Positions 4,761-5,192 of a stretch of DNA of 5,192 bases are shown in pieces. The notes under the pieces are model-generated. The model had not been told where the DNA came from, did not search any database, and worked only from the letters and a program-made list of their open reading frames with translations. A program made the position numbers and the translations under genes. The stretch spans positions 1 to 5,192 of the forward strand of contig JAOUCV010000173.1 of NCBI GenBank assembly GCA_029859555.1, in the 5' to 3' direction. The number at the start of each line of letters is the position of its first letter. Position 1 is the first letter of the stretch. Origin of the DNA: Gammaproteobacteria bacterium. GTDB taxonomy: Bacteria > Pseudomonadota > Gammaproteobacteria > UBA9214.

Positions 4761-5192
4761 TTATTTTCCTATGCAGAAGCTGCTGAAGATGCGCCCCAGC
4801 AGGTCATCACTGCTGACTGCACCGGTAATCTCGCCCAACACCTGTTGCGCCTGGCGCAATTCCTCGGCGAGTAATTCTCCGGCCCGCTGCGACTCCAGTT
4901 GCTGTATGCCGGCCACGACCATCTGGCTGGCGAGTTGCAACGCCTGCAAGTGGCGGCGGCGGGCACTGAAACCACCGTCGCTTTGTTCGCTGTAGCCGGC
5001 GCAGTCCTTCAGATGTGCACGCAAGGCATCCACACCGGCGTGCGTTTGCGCAGAGATGGCAATACTGTCCTGCGCGGTATCACTACACAGCCCGCTGGCG
5101 CGCCCGCTCAGATCCACCTTGTTGAACACCCGTGTATGCGGCACACCCGCCGGCAACTCCGCCAGGATAGCCGCATCCGCTTTAGTAAAACC
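4761..5192 (-). CDS. mnmE: MnmE (TrmE) tRNA modification GTPase, C-terminal fragment
   Basis: The last 143 codons of mnmE; the frame stays open to the right edge. MnmE is a dimeric, potassium-activated GTPase that works with MnmG on wobble U34 of tRNA. The fragment begins late in the G domain. The G4 motif NKVD (FNKVDLSG, encoded around 5122) is followed by the G5-like AISAQTHAGV. Next comes the C-terminal helical domain, with RRRHLQAL and GELLAEELRQAQQVLGEITG, and the family-defining end GRIFSSFCIGK. The cysteine of that CIGK tail is the conserved C-terminal cysteine implicated in the reaction. The N-terminal folate-binding domain and the G1-G3 motifs are outside the window. The end is intact and stops with TAA. 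No GC-rich terminator follows, so some read-through into the methyltransferase gene is possible. Confidence 0.97.
   Translation of the reverse strand, partial: GFTKADAAILAELPAGVPHTRVFNKVDLSGRASGLCSDTAQDSIAISAQTHAGVDALRAHLKDCAGYSEQSDGGFSARRRHLQALQLASQMVVAGIQQLESQRAGELLAEELRQAQQVLGEITGAVSSDDLLGRIFSSFCIGK

Overview
This is chromosomal DNA from a gammaproteobacterium-like organism of moderate GC content. It is built around the tRNA-modification/division block mnmE, mnmG and rsmG. All three read on the minus strand: the C-terminal end of mnmE (4761-5192, cut by the right edge), a complete mnmG (137-2029) and the first codons of a probable rsmG (1-113, cut by the left edge). From general knowledge, mnmE-mnmG-rsmG are commonly neighbours close to the replication origin in gammaproteobacteria. 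I see no DnaA-box cluster here, and I cannot name the species.

The notable feature is what lies between mnmE and mnmG. About 2.7 kb separates two genes whose products form one enzyme complex. Reading leftwards from mnmE, it contains: an AT-rich gap (4659-4760); a class I SAM-dependent methyltransferase (3756-4658, minus); a 315-bp AT-rich, repeat-rich intergenic region (3441-3755); a TetR-family repressor (2775-3440, minus); and a plus-strand gene of unknown function encoding a basic, coiled-coil, Trp-rich 190-residue protein (2184-2756). This last gene converges on tetR with only 18 bp between the stop codons. It diverges from mnmG across a 154-bp promoter region.

The most interesting signal is a short element in the AT-rich gaps. 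A core of about 20 bp lies just upstream of tetR (3448-3468) and again just upstream of the methyltransferase (4726-4744). The two copies match at 18 of 19 aligned positions, apart from a 2-bp indel. Each copy has a -10-like hexamer at the same distance upstream and an ATG triplet at the same distance downstream. A third, weaker copy (3735-3751; 14 of 17 positions match the second copy) starts 5 bp beyond the methyltransferase stop codon. The simplest reading is a TetR operator used at tetR and at the methyltransferase, so that the two genes form a small regulon. An alternative is a duplicated segment marking the borders of an acquired cassette. The 3441-3755 gap also holds four inverted repeats and one direct repeat.

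The genes therefore appear to form two groups: housekeeping tRNA and rRNA modification genes (mnmE, mnmG, rsmG), and an inserted accessory group (methyltransferase, TetR, coiled-coil protein) probably under its own control. The substrate of the methyltransferase and the role of the coiled-coil protein cannot be read from sequence alone.
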